A stretch of 64,000 nt of DNA, taken from Paragonimus skrjabini miyazakii (Eukaryota; Platyhelminthes; Trematoda; Plagiorchiida; Troglotrematidae). Position numbers and translations under genes: made by a program. Positions 1 through 13,099 of this stretch are shown here, piece after piece. Numbering within the stretch: position 1 is the first letter of the stretch; each line of letters begins with the position of its first letter. A model generated the notes under the pieces. That model worked only from the letters and a program-made list of their open reading frames with translations. It was not told the DNA's origin and did no database searches. The stretch lies in NCBI GenBank assembly GCA_014338405.1, contig JTDE01002073.1:42164-106163 (forward strand), in the 5' to 3' direction.

Positions 1-2770
1 AAGGATTCATTGGAGTGACCTAAATCTTATTTGCCTTCATTCGGCAACAGCTGACATTGATTGATTCGTAATTGCTCAACTCAGTCCATCTATATTGACG
101 CTGACCATAAGTCATACAGTTGTAAGTTCGACTCACGGTTATCCCGACTGTCCTCCTATGGGTTTGGACAGACTAACCGTAATCGGCCCACGTATGTGCA
201 CATGGCAGCAAGCAAAGGTGAAAAATGAAACCTATTTCCTGCAATACTGGTTTATGTTTCGTCATTTCTCGCTGTTTGTGCTGACCATCGTACGGTGCTT
301 TTATATGGCAGTCTGTTTTTACTGTTCAAGCTAACTTGTGCGCTTTTAGATAGATTTTACTTAGGTCCATTGAAAGTCTCTGCTAATAACGCCTCTGTTT
401 GCGGCCGAGACCTGATCATGTGTTAATAGGAGTTCCATCCTCTCCCCTCTTGATGACGGCAGTCTACGTGCGCATACTTACAAACCTCCTCAATATGATC
501 TATTTTCAACCTTGACGGCGAAACATCACCGGTTCTATTGATCTTGCCATTGGCGCATCGTGTACTTTAACTGTTTTGTTGATCGTTCAAGGTCAGAAGC
601 GTGTACTTTTCCGGAGGAAAGGACAGATCGGGCAGAGAAGGCCGATTTTTCACCGGTCACATGATAGTGTATGGTAGGTTGACTGGTGGTCGCGGTCACT
701 CAGACGATGTTCCACGTTGGCGCGTGTGCAGTTTCACTTGAATAGGCGAAGGTCCCATTAACTGGTTGACTTGGCAACACCATAATTTGAACCTTTCATA
801 CCGATTTATGCTTTCCGCCCGCTGCCCTTCAATCGAATCGAAATGACTCGTTACATCACTTCTTCACGAACTGGTCAGCACGTGATCGGTCAGCGTTTCA
901 CGCGTTCATGTTCGACAACCTTGGTTTCAACTCAGTAAAAGAGAAATTCTTTCCTGTGTTTGTTTGCTTAGTATCTGGCATGTCTCCATTTGGTCCTGTC
1001 GGCGGTTCACACGCGTCCACTAGCGTTCAAGTTGAGCCGCTGGGCCAGGTATATGATGGTCCTATTTTCGTAAAGTTCGTATGATTCCGAACGAACCGCG
1101 GATTAATTACGTTTAATTCTAGGCTACCTGTGTTGCGTTGGAATTTCCAAGCTGCCTATACCTTTACAACAGCTACTGCAAACGATTCGGTAAATTTGGC
1201 CCATTCGCAGATTGGTCAAAATAGTTTTAAATTGGTCGTTGTAGGGTATGCTTATTCCAGATTGGCAGCACCCTGCGTTCACGTTCACCGTTGATCTTCC
1301 TCAGTTTCTTAAACCGTTGGCGAATATGCAGGGAAGCAAACCATCCACTGTATTTTCAGAGCTAACCCTCTATTAATCCTGTTAACTGGAGAGGGCTGGT
1401 ATATAGTATGTCCGTTTGTGCTTTTCTCCTGTGTGGTCACGACTTGTGTGGTCATGACTTGTGTGCTGGGATGACTACTCATTCATCACGTGCTCGAACC
1501 TGTGATTTGTGATTTCGACAAATCAGGGTTGTAAACAATGGGTTTTATTCATTTTAGATGGATCACTAATGTCAGTAAATGTTGGTTGCAGTCTAGTTTG
1601 GATTTAATGTGATTAAGCCGGATGTCTCCACTGTTTGAAAAGTCGTTCATTTGAACTTGTCATGTGCTGCTTGTGACACCTTACAGCTGCACCTAGATGG
1701 AAAAATTTTGTTTTGGCGAAGCTCTAGTCGATGCCTTCCATTTCTCAGTCTGGTCACAGCGCTGTGATTCGTAAAAAGTTTACGTGGGGGTATGTTTGGA
1801 CTCGAACTCTTCACTACACTACTCCTGTGGTGGTATACTGGCAAGTGAAGCGAGTGATTGGTTGGTGTATTGTGAAGCCTTTTGACCTCGACCTAGCACG
1901 TAACCGATCACTTACGGGTAAAACGTTGTAATAGGTATCGATACGCACTTGCTAAACGTCATGAATTATAGAATACTGGTTACTTCTTTGCATCAGCGAA
2001 TCGATCGTAATCCCAATCGCATAACGATCTTTGGCATTTGCTTGGCTGTCAGCGGGTAAGTCTCAGTATAACGGGCTTTGATGTCAATTTCATTCATCTC
2101 CAGATCTAGAAAATGTGCATACTGGATTCATCTGGTACGTTCTTGTATTGGTCTATCAGATATGACTAACTTTGAGAGGGTCGACCCAGCCTCCTATAAC
2201 TCAATCTGTTTTGCTTGCCTTCATGCTTCGGCTTTTCTTGCTTATTTATCACACTGCTCATGTGGTGGTTTTCGGTCTTATAGCTTTTACTAAAGATGAG
2301 ATACGTTACGGTTTTCATCACCATGAATCTATATGAGCTTCTTTTGTCTCACTGTCAAGAACGTGCGTATGATCTGTCTGAGCTCGGTGGTAAAGGCGGT
2401 CGACTACTAAAAACACGGTTACGGCTTTGAATTAGGTTTGGGCAATTAGATGATATCCATTCGGCATGTGTCTTTGTATATCACATTTCAGCGAATACTT
2501 TGCGGCTTGAAAGTTAATCGTGGGCCTACATTTTGCTGATGGATTCTCTAAATGCTGCCGCGTCGAATGAAATTCACTTACATGAAATCTTTTTTAGATA
2601 GCTTGTTTTTGAATTGTACCCATCGGTTATTACGTAGATGAGTATTTCTTCCACTTTTCCTTCACCTTGTTTTCATACGTAATCCATTTCAACCGGCCCA
2701 TTCTTTATTACAATTTCATAACGTCTCGCACATGGTAATCTCATCTTTTTCCTGTCATTTTTCTATTCAG
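1..2770. other. Noncoding stretch upstream of the candidate terminal exon
   Basis: No domain-bearing reading frame is visible. By eye the + strand is T-rich, as expected of an intron of a rightward gene. A perfect 15-bp tandem duplication apart from one C/T difference lies at 1432-1461 (unit TGTGGTCACGACTTG). A frame open from about 1926 to 2055 runs into a consensus donor GTAAGT at 2056-2061 and could be an internal exon, but it has no convincing acceptor and its length is within chance. Confidence 0.4.
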
Positions 2771-2904
2771 AATATGTACAACGTTTTGCGACAGAAGATG
2801 TTCTGAAAGCTGAGGAGAACGGTGGAGCAGAACACAATTCATCGGACGACGAAAGTTCCATGTCCGATTATACAGACGATGAGACCAAAGACATGGAACT
2901 ATGA
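2771..2904 (+). CDS. Candidate terminal exon of an unidentified host gene
   Basis: A pyrimidine-rich tract ending in TATTCAG (acceptor CAG at 2768-2770) is followed by 43 sense codons and TGA at 2902-2904. Two bases complete a split codon, then the frame reads Tyr-Val-Gln-Arg-Phe-Ala-Thr-Glu onward. The C-terminal part is strongly acidic and serine-rich (SSDDESSMSDYTDDE) and the protein ends in KDMEL. Low-complexity acidic tails are common at cytosolic C-termini of eukaryotic proteins. An AATAAA at 3343-3348 gives a 3' UTR of ordinary length. I do not recognise the protein, and no upstream exon could be assigned with confidence. A frame of this length is not by itself significant; the acceptor, composition and poly(A) signal together are the support. 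Confidence 0.4.
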
Positions 2905-3342
2905 CAACACGCTTATTTGCGCTTTGCATCTAACTACCGTTTCGCTTTCATCCCTGTCGCCCTGTCCGTACATTCGGAGCAAACTGTGCGCCACGTGTGA
3001 ACGGTCTCGCTGGATTACGTGTGTGCGTTATCAATGCTCTGACTGTTCATCTGTCAAAACTGACTACCGTATTGTCCCGAACCAATAATCCGACAGACAT
3101 ACAGACTTATATTTGACCCATCAGCTAATCTAGCTAGCTAGCTAATTCACGCATCTCTGTGGTTTTGTACACATACACGCCAATTTACATTTGTAATTTG
3201 CTCTTCACGATTTTACCACGATTTTCTGTGCGCTGTGGAGTGGCTATTTTCTTCTGCTTGATTTCTGTATCCGGCTCCTGTTCTGAACACGTGCCAGTGA
3301 AGTTCGCACGATTTATCCTTGTGCACATTAATTTTTGCCTGC

Positions 3343-3348
3343 AATAAA
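3343..3348 (+). terminator. Polyadenylation signal AATAAA
   Basis: A canonical hexamer about 440 bp downstream of the stop codon of the candidate terminal exon. It is the first AATAAA I noticed after that stop. Such hexamers are frequent by chance in AT-rich DNA, so the link to the exon is inferred. Confidence 0.35.
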
Positions 3349-3369
3349 GACGACAATCAGGCATATGCC

Positions 3370-6029
3370 CATGCAATCGGACATAATGCCGACTGATCAA
3401 CCATTGGCTTGGTTGCCGTTTCTCTGATGTGTCCTCGAGCGTCCGTGTCAATCAGTCTAGCCCTTTTCTGTCTTTCAGTTTCTTCCTTTTTCTCGTTTCC
3501 AGCCGGCTCTACTTTTCCTTCTTCTGTGCTAGTAGTAGCGTGGAGTCCGTTTTATCTTCTGTTGGTTTGTTTTTACTACAATGGCCATGTGACTGGTTTT
3601 CCCGTTTCACGCATGGTGCTTATTCTGGTCTATATCCAAGGACGGTATGACATCGCCCGCCTGGCCTCGAACGAGCGGTTCCCACCACCTCTGTCTGTCT
3701 ATGTTAACTTAGCTAACACTGTGACCATGTGCTCTTAGTCGTTGATTAAGATGACGGGCGAATTTTCCCGTGTTTACTTTATTTTACGTTTGTTTACCAC
3801 ATTACTTTCTTGGAGAACACAAACACACTTCTCTTAATTGTGATGAGTACTTCTGTCTATGCGGATTGCGTTGTCTGTTCCTGGAGCTTTCTTCTTCCCT
3901 TCAATCTGTGTACAAGTGTGCCACCATTCTAAGAGTGGTTAATACGTTCACTTGTATACATGTGTGTGGTGCGGACTTCACTCAGATTGTCTTGTTCGAG
4001 CAGGTCTTCTCATGAAAGATTCTAGCCTCCAACATGTGATGGTACATCTAGCCTGTTCCAAGGATTCGCATAATTAATATGTGAACCCCACGTCATTAAA
4101 CTATCGCCAATAATATTTACCCGTTATTCTGGTTTGATTATCTATTCATTCATTTCTGAACGTGCTGATGACTATGCACGTGTGGTCACTTTCAGCGTCT
4201 CACCTCTCACTGACTGTCAGTTTGTTGATCTTTCTGTTTTATCTCTTTCACAAGTGTTATCATTACGGCCGTGGTCGTGCTCTGTGTTCAACGGACCGGA
4301 TTCAGTTCCATGTGAACAGCGGACCGCTTGTATTGAACACGGGACATTCATACCTTGTACAAATCGTAGCCTATTCCCAACACTATTGCTCGGTTTTGTT
4401 TTCTTCTTTTTTTCGCGCTGCCGTGTGCCTGCTGTCGCACTTGTTTTTGCTTTTTTTGCTGCGTCCTATATATGAAAAACTGTCATCGCGAGACTAATAC
4501 AGCCAATCTCATCCATTTTGTGTTTTACTTGTTTCAATTTCTTTCCAGTTTTCGTTCACTCGTAGCTCGTGTTCCGTTCGATCGACTGAGGAGGCCTCTG
4601 CGCTATTGAATTTAACACTACCAGCATTCGTGCAATTTTTCGTTTTTCATGTTCTTTGGACAGCCTTGTTGTTCGTCGATGGTTCTTGTTTCCGGCTCGT
4701 GCTCAGATAAACTTGCCTGGGGACCCGATCGCGCGACCTTCAGATAGTTCTGTCGTATCAATCACACGGTTCCGGGTTTAAATCCCACTTGCCTTGACTG
4801 TTTCCGTGTAGGTTTGGGCAGCAGAGTGATATTCATTCTTTCTTCGTGGCAACCTGTGGTGTAAATGTGAAGATTCACCCTGGTCGCGGTTCGAACTCTT
4901 ATTTGCCAAGTGTTACCGTTGGTCACTTGTCGCATTAGATCTGATCTAACAATTTTCTATGATTTTTGCACAGTTTCGTATGGGTAGGTCTCCGTTTGTA
5001 TATGTATCCTAGTAAGTATAAAGTATTTTGTGGGTGTCGCCTTTGTCTAACAGAGGAGAATGCCATTTTACTGGCATGAACTTGGGACGCTTTGGTCATG
5101 ACTTGATGGTCTGTGTAGGTACGACCAGAAATCAACGCTAACCACTGCTTTTATCTACTGATCTATGGTCTTTTTGTTCCGTTTTTCTGCCTGAAAATTG
5201 CGTTAGTCGGCTGATCAGCTGTCCTCTCGCACGGTCACGTGAATGTGTTCACGTGGTTGATCGTCACTGCATTTCTATTAACCAATCGATCGAGTCTTGA
5301 CGAACGAAATGGCTAAAAACTGGGTTGAACGCGATTTGGGACATTTTTGGCCATGTGCTCACACTTCCCGTAAAACGCCTGTGTATGTGAGCGCTTTTCA
5401 TTGAACCGCGCTTGGTCTACCCGTTATTTTGTAGGATGATAGGGTTGTATAACCATAGCATATCGCTGCGTCTGTCCGATCGGGGATTAGATCGCCCGTC
5501 GTAATGTGTGACTGCGGATAATTTAGTGAGTTTTTCAGTAAGTCAGCCACGAATATTGTTCTCCAGTGCAGCTAACCTAATAAGAATGGGCTGAATAAAC
5601 CAATTATTGAATCAAATCACCCGACAGGGTGGAGCTGTGCATCCACAGAGATGTTCCAGTGGATGTGAGAATTGGGTTTTGTGTACCCAGTTGTAATTGA
5701 CCTATAAACAAACTCAATAATGCAAAAACTGCTTTGGAATATGAGTTTATTCGATTTAGAACACAGACATCACAGTCTAACGTTTTCTAATCACCTTGGA
5801 ATACTCCACTTACAAATATATGGCGACTACTAAATTCATGCCGCTTCTAATGTTTAGAGGAACCAACGTTTCAAGAATTCTCGTTTTTTATTCATTCTCG
5901 ATATGCTTTCCATCAACCTGACCGCATTTTCTGAAGAGATTACCTCCAAAATCAGACCACTCCGCAAAGTTACGTTATTGTTTTTGTTGCGCATTATTCA
6001 TGTTTAATCACAATCTTCGTATTCAGATG
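3370..6029. other. Noncoding stretch, no gene seen
   Basis: Only short unsupported frames are present. By eye the T-richness of the + strand continues to about 5.0 kb. Two sequences resembling a tRNA B box occur near 4777-4792 and 4880-4892 without a convincing A box. Nothing else is recognisable. Confidence 0.5.
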
Positions 6030-6383
6030 GGTTGTCCAGTCGACATTTTTCGGAAAGAAGTGCCGGACCCGGGCTTTGTTCTTATTAGAGCTCGTCGGTA
6101 TTGTATATTCTTCCCAAAACCGAGATTTTAGCTCCAGCCACGCTTTCATGTTGCCACCGTGTTAGCCATTGCACCCGTGACCCTGCACATTAGGCAGGAC
6201 CGAATTATCATATCTGAACGCTCAGCCACTTTCGCTTGTGAGCAATGACCGAGGTTCCCGGTCATCTTGACAGGCAGCATAGTTACTTTCTGTTAGCTCC
6301 ACGACTAGGACTCCCCAGTCTGGACGAAATCTCCAGTTTCGTTAAACTTGCGAAACGGTATTTTAGACTACTGGTGATTACTC
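6030..6383 (-). mobile_element. SINE copy, minus strand, ribozyme decayed
   Basis: Aligns by eye to the family over the 5' module (from about 6383), the A-box/B-box region (about 6140-6200), the hammerhead region (about 6058-6105) and the start of the tail. It stops at the CCAGTCG block, so the 3' tail is missing. The ribozyme is dead: the CTGACGA box has become CCGACGA and the GAAA box has become AAAG. The head shares a TACCG...CAAGTTTAA block with the head of the 59.2 kb copy, which helps fix the 5' end of the family. Confidence 0.7.
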
Positions 6384-6389
6384 GGATTT

Positions 6390-9300
6390 GTTCTTATGTC
6401 CAGTCGTTTTCTACGTAAATTATTTTTGATCTCGCAAAAGGATATCACTAAACTCAAGGTTAGGTGAAAAGACGCGTGCTCGATGAAATTGATTTTGAAG
6501 TCGACTTGAGATTGTCATGTGACTCGATATGTGCGCATGTAAGTTACCATGACACAGGAACTAGCGACGCAAACCCATCTTGTGGCTAAACCAGGAACCA
6601 CTTTTAGCAGGCCTACTTCACTATATCAATCAAAGTTAGCCTGATTTTACAGGCCCACTACTGCGGTAGTTTCCTTTAGCGATCAGAATTGTGTTCATCG
6701 TTCTTGCCTATTTTTAGTGCTTGAATTTTTTCGTGGGTGACGCTCCAACTTCTGATAAATCCGAGCTATGGCATGTGAGTTAGGGATCATGTATGCGTAC
6801 ATATCTCGGTTAGAAACGAGTCAGGGGGACTCGCTGGACTTGGACGACTTCCGTGTGATGCCGTTCTCTATTTTCGGTCAGGTGTGGGAGACCCATTGAA
6901 CAAACTCTAGCCGAGGCCAGTTTGACCTAGAATTTTTTTTAAGGGGTCAAAGCGTTCAAGTGAATTGTAATCGGTTTCAGGATTTTGAATCGGCACTGCT
7001 ACTTTCCGCTAGTCAATGTTTCAAGGCTTTCGTGGCATCCACATTTCCAGTGTTAATTTTCGCACACTGCCGGAAATCCACCCTACTTTTGGGAATTTTG
7101 GACTTCGATGGTTTCTCAACCCCTTAGGGTTGTGCAAAAAGGATCTACCGCTGACAAACCTTATCGTGGGCCGACTGTTTACGCGACTCACTTGCGGCCT
7201 AAGTTTTTCTTTTACCCATTTGAAAGGTAAGGAACTTTTCATCTTAACCACTCGATAGGTCCAACTCCAGCGCGAACAAGTCGGTTTGTACGTACAACAC
7301 AACGAATCACCTAGCTCCCCACATACCGACCGCTTGACAAAGGAAGCATGTAGTATTCCAGTTTGTCGGTTTGTACATACTTAGAAAATCTGGTGATCTT
7401 ACTTTAAATATCCCGCGTAAGACTGATAACCTAATGGATGTGAGTTCGGGATCGCTATACAGCAGTCGCCTGTTTACATTATCGCCGTGTTATCTGATGT
7501 GTGCAAACAACGATCGTGTTGTTGCTTGGATGAAGACCAAAATCGAATACAAGAAGGTTTGAAGCGTTTGTAATTCACATGCAATGATAACTTCCCAGGC
7601 TGAAAAAAGGTGTTTTCATCTCACTTTTGAGGTGAATAACTAATAATACCGCTGTGACAGACCTGCAAAAATGGTGTAGTCACCGAGGTCGATACAGCTA
7701 GTGGATTATGTGATTTTATCACTGTTCGAGACCAAAAAGTCGAATGTCTGTCTTTCAATAGTTCACTGACAGGGAACGAATGTGTTTTCTCGTTTATCCA
7801 CGTGAGGCTTGAATAAAAATTGGTATCAGTTCAGTAGGCCATATCGATGGTAGTTAATCAGCCGGGTTGCTCGGTTAGACTGTATCCGGACGTACAGCCG
7901 AGAGGGTGAGAGAACAGGAACTTTCTACTTTGGTGTACAGTTCGTGAAAATTCCGATTGCCAACCGCTCACTTTGAACAATTCCGTCTGGTTTGCTCATT
8001 CGCCAATACGTGGTAGGTCTGTACACTTCCCCTTTAACACAAATGATCAAACACAACACGATTTCCTGCATGTTTCACATGTTTTTTTCAATGAGCACGA
8101 AAATCACAGTCGTTATTTTGCTCGCATTGCTTGTCAGTCTGGCAAAATACTTGACAAAGTGTATCATGGAGTGCTTTGTCGCTGTTTAATGTTCTCTGAC
8201 TCATCAATGTTTATATTTGGATGGAGAACGTATTTTGTAAAAGGGCTTCTAGAGACATGTCGGCCTTATTGAACAGTAGATTTCCAGTGAAGTGGTTGAC
8301 CACGATCTGATGACAACGAAAGTATAAGTATTGGTGACAGCTCTCACCTGTGGTAGTGTTCACTGATATCAGGAGACCAACCATTGTTTTCATACACATC
8401 TCGGCCACCGACCGTCTACGAACAAATCGGTAGTTGAACACCCGAATGCGACAGCCACATCACAATAAACAGAACCATGATGATTTAGCTGCGCCACATC
8501 AATCGAGTGCATAACGTCAGTTTTGTGAACGATCTGTAATCCGTTGTGGTCGAAGGGCCATGCTTAATTGAACCAAACTCGCTAGATAGTGAACATCGTC
8601 ATGGAATTGGAAAGAACGGCAACCTAACTTCACAGTGGAGTAGTTGATTTCGAAAGTCTGTAAAAATGGCAATCCCTTGATTTAGAAAGATTGTCTGTAG
8701 GACTGTGTCCCTAAACTGGAACTCCGTTTCGAAGGTTAATGCCCTGAAGTAGGTCGTCCCCATTATTCCTGACCATCATGTCACGTGCGATATTGAGCTT
8801 GGTGGACCTTTAATTGCACAAGAATGGGAAATACTCACTCGGAATCGACTAACGGAGAGTGGATTTGTCAGACGTGCACTGCTGGCCTCACTTTTAACTA
8901 AATATGTACTGGCTTCCAGTTACATATTAGTTTTGACAGTATGGCCGGTGACTGATAATACACCCACCAACCATGAATCGAGTTGACAAGTTCAGATCCT
9001 CACGCGCTTGTTGTCCGAAACATCGCTTAGTTTTTTGTATCCTATTCACACATGGTTAGTGTAGATGCCTACTATCCCCTTGAGGTAGTCACGTTCTATC
9101 CAATGACTTAAAATGACTTGATTAATACAAATACGGATTAAGCTGACCGGAGAGTGCCAGTTCGGAAGTGGACATCGAAATACATTTGGGAAACAAAATT
9201 ATGACTCTCACCTTTGCTACCAGCTTAGTCTGGTAGTGATGATTATCTTGTCCGTCCAATTAATTGGGTGTCACTAAATCATGTTAACCTTGTTGTAATG

Positions 9301-11149
9301 TTTCGTCATTGAAATTTTACGGATTATTGAACATCTGCAATACTTGTATGTGATATCTGACTGTGTTAAACAGTGCTGAGAGAGCGTACAGTAAGAGTAG
9401 AAAATATATATAAAGATTTCCGCTTCCGGAATAGTGCATCGTAGAAATAATAATGAAGTAAGATGAAATTATGACCTAGTATTACCCCGTCACTCGAGCA
9501 TGAAACATGCTCACTTCTATCGATGATTATCTAATAGCATTGAGGTTAGGTGCCGTGCATCAATTAAGGATAGCCCAGATGTTTAGGCTAATTGGAGACG
9601 CTGAAGAGTACTGTGGATGAACGAATCAAGTCTTTGGTTAGAACCGTCTGCTGTAGACAGTGTCTCGACGGGATCAGACGGACTGTTCCAGCCTGAAACT
9701 ACGTTAACATTGCATGCGGTATTGCAGCTTTGACAAGTGGCCTCGAAGACTGATTCGGTTCGAACGTAAGAATGTGTTTTGATGGGTACACTGTGCGGGC
9801 AAGAGTAACACTGCCCTTGATATTTTGATAACACAGGGAAAATGACCCATTTCGCGCTATCTTCCAGGCTGGGAAAGTACATGAGACATTAGGACTTACT
9901 ATGTAACTCACATTGTCTTCTTTCGCCCACTGTATGGTCTGCGAGCTTTATTGTTCATTTAATTGTAAATATCATGTTGAACCTCTAACTGAAACGTCTC
10001 ATACAACCGGGCTAGTTTTTCAACTGCCGTATCATCTTTTTATGTCATCCAGGTGCGGTTGGGAAAGAGACTGAGATTTTCTAAGACGATCATTTTTAGG
10101 ACTCGCTGATAAATGGTAACAGTTCCTCGTCATCCGAAGGGTACTCAGTAGGCAAAGAGTGACGAGTGTGCGTTACTTTATTTCTAGGGGGAAGCCAATC
10201 TGTTGTGGTTTATTTGCCTCTCAGTAACGCCTTTCGTAATACTCTCCCTGCAAACTTTCGTGCACCATACACTAGTTATACGAACGCATCATCAAAGACG
10301 ATGCTCATAGAAGCAGTGGTCCAGTGGATGAGGGCTTCTTCGCCTTCAACACAGTTTATCAGTTCCAACATCTGTTTCTAAATGACTGATCCAAACCAGG
10401 GGGATTCCGATCACAGATAATTGATGTGAGAATGGACATGTTTAGTTTTTTGTGCGCCGAGACTCGAACGTTGAGTCAACTGTGTATGATCGCCTAGAAG
10501 TTGTCTATACGGCTATAAATATAATTGCCGCATTTTGCGGTGTTTTGTACGCGAACTAAACTTTGATTGCGTAGTTTATAGCTTCAAGATAGCAAACGGC
10601 AAATCAGCGCACGATAGATGCAAACCACTGCAGCTCTTCCATGGGTGAGATTTACGCGAATAACGACGTTTTGTGAGTATTACGGATTAAATTCAACAGA
10701 ACTACAAAATTCACCTGTGTATAGTTCATCAGCTTTTCCCGGTTTCTCGAGCACGATATAAACCAGATCGGTCTTCAGATCGATTTACACCTGGTGCTAG
10801 GTTTGATTTATCGCAAACTCTGGTCTTCCTGGTACTGTCAATAAAGTAGGCCACAAGCTAATTGACATGGGAAATGTTAATCCTCACTGTCTGCAGTCAG
10901 TTTGTACTGGTTACGGTCACAGGGTCCCAAAAGAGAAAAACTACCACGTTTCACGTCGATCGCTCTCAACGAAGTACTTTATTGCGACCAGCCTCGTCCT
11001 CGTTTGGACTCGCTACGCTGAATGAGCCTGGAACCGGTTGTTTCTTTTTCTGCCGGGCTGAATGGCGGATCCACCATACCACCGGCTTTATGAAGGAAAA
11101 TAGTGTGAAATAATTGATTTGAGAATGTGTATCATGAGGTCATAAGACA
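6390..11149. other. Noncoding stretch, no gene seen
   Basis: Frames of up to 99 codons occur (for example 9583-9882 minus and 7973-8272 plus) but none shows a recognisable domain, signal peptide or splice context. A 16-bp motif around GTCGGTTTGTAC is repeated at 7283 and 7363. No SINE or retroelement copy was recognised. Confidence 0.5.
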
Positions 11150-11380
11150 CAGGTCGAAGATCACTAACAATCGTTTGCAGCTGTCGCATTCCCATAGACT
11201 TTTCAACCAGTCCGTTCCTAGAAGAAGCATTGCACTCGTGTTCCGCTCTTGTTGAAGCTGGTCTGTAGTGCACTTCTTTGCCACAGTCAGGGTTTGAACT
11301 CCGGCCACGCTTTCATGAGGCGACCGTATTGACCACTACGCCAGTGAACTCACATAAAGCACGACCAAATTATCATATAC
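11150..11380 (-). mobile_element. SINE copy, minus strand, 5' module missing
   Basis: Contains tail, hammerhead region and tRNA-like region of the family, ending near the ATTATCATAT block. The B-box side reads GGGTTTGAACTCC on the + strand, closer to a canonical B box than in most copies. The ribozyme has lost function: CTGACGA is CAGACCA, GAAA is GGAA, and the cleavage triplet GTC is GTG. Confidence 0.7.
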
Positions 11381-11454
11381 AAAAAGTAGCAAGGGATCCT
11401 TTTTGGTTAGTATGAAATGGTATACAAACGCGTTTCTTCGTATGATCGGGTCTG

Positions 11455-11515
11455 GTTGAAAAGTCCATGAGAATTCAAAGGCTGCAATCAGTTGTCAGCG
11501 ATGTTCAAATCGTAT
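11455..11515 (+). mobile_element. Isolated SINE 3' tail fragment
   Basis: About 60 bp matching the family tail (AAAAGTCCATGAGAATTC, then the CTGCAATCAGTTGT block and GATGTTCAA). It lies about 75 bp from the minus-strand copy at 11150-11380 in opposite orientation. Confidence 0.55.
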
Positions 11516-13099
11516 CAACTAAGACTTAATAAGAGTTGTGTTTTCTGCCTGTTGTCGAAATGTTGAGAATGATAGGAATTTGCATTCTGCAGACTTCGAG
11601 TGAACTTCACTGTGGTCTACGCTTAGTTTATGTAGTAGGTCTAAAATCTGTACGACATACACCAGCCGTTACAGTTTGTGTTCGATTACTTTTGCACAAC
11701 TTTAAGTGGATGATCATGCATTCATTAGACTTAACCGGTTCGGAATCGGAAGACATTGGTTGTGAGATGATTCAGCCATTTCGTGCATTCCCATGAGTCA
11801 GATAACTGGCAAACTTTAAATCGATCAGATTGCGGTTATAATAATTTCGACTGAAGGTCTTGACCAAGGTGAACTCAACATCACTGTTATCCGTTTCTGT
11901 GCGATCAACGATAACCACTTTAGTGAACTTTAGTAAATAGGGTCAACCCTGACGCACTGCAACATTGGAAGAGCCTTCGGGTTGAAACAGGACCATTCAC
12001 CAACAGATGTTTGAAACGCGTTCTTCTAGTATGGTTTCTGCCTACGTCACCGCTTTGATCAACCGATTCGGAATCTTATTTGATGCGAGAGCCAAGACTT
12101 GTTAGTGTCCCAAGTAGCCGTCACTGCGTAGTGTGACACACACCAATCATTGCCACTTGTAATAGATCAGTAAATAGACGTCTGGTCAACACAATCTTAC
12201 AAAATTTCACTGTCTTGTGGGCTTTATTTACGGTTGTACTGAATCTTCTAGGAACGAGTTCAATTGGATGAACGTCTCCGAATATCACCTCCATATAACC
12301 CGTCTTCTTGGGCACTTCAGTGATATGTACTGTGTTCGAGACTTGGTTATAAAGCCTTATAGCGCTTAGTGAGTAAGAGTTAGGGAGTAATAGTTCGCTT
12401 AATATAGCTAGCTTCGTATCTGTGAAAGATATGGGTTTTGCTGACACGAAGAAAAAGGCGTGAACCGGTGCGCGTGTGCGCTGTGTGGAGGAAAAACCCT
12501 TAAAACGGCCAGACCACGTTTTTCTTCTGGCGATTCGAATAGTGTCCCGAGCGACCTGACCAACCGACAAGGAACACACCGAAGTAACATCAATATTCGT
12601 GTTGCTAATATTCACAAGTTATGGCCAAATTCGCAAGAATGGGATCAGAGGTAGCTGTGACATCGGTAATAATGGTCGAGGAGTTCACGGTTAAGGTGAA
12701 ACCTTATATATTTTACCTCACAACTGTCTTGATAACTAGAGTTGTACGTTATTCGTCGAGATGGACTCAAACCTTCGGCACACGTCGAAATGCCGAGGGT
12801 TCCTAAGGTCAACTCACAAGGACCGATTGCAGCACTAAACTCACCGTTTTCATACAACACAGCTAGTTCAGAAGTATATGCTTGGGAAGTTCGTTCAGAA
12901 TAAATAGTCAGAATCGTTATGCCAAATTTCAGCCACTTGTTTTTTATCACCTGATAAGATTTGATTAGTTACATTGATATGATAGTGACTACACATCCTG
13001 TTGGAAACGATCTTTGTAGCTAACTAGTAGTTCTTCGTTTATGCAGAACTTGGCATCCACATTTTTGAATTCAGGCCGTCCAATAGAATAATTGCTGGC

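Noticed and set aside
3120..3150. CTAG/AGCT simple repeat near the candidate 3' UTR
   Set aside because: Only a few units; no evidence for function.
4715..4900. Possible repeat shared with 51290-51490
   Set aside because: Only short scattered matches in order; the alignment by eye is not better than could arise by chance.
9583..9882. Cysteine-containing minus-strand frame of 99 codons
   Set aside because: Cysteine spacing does not fit a known zinc-binding pattern, and a second frame is open over the same region.
12121..12615. Minus-strand frame of 164 codons
   Set aside because: No recognisable domain, signal peptide or splice context. One or two frames of this length are expected by chance in a window of this size and composition.
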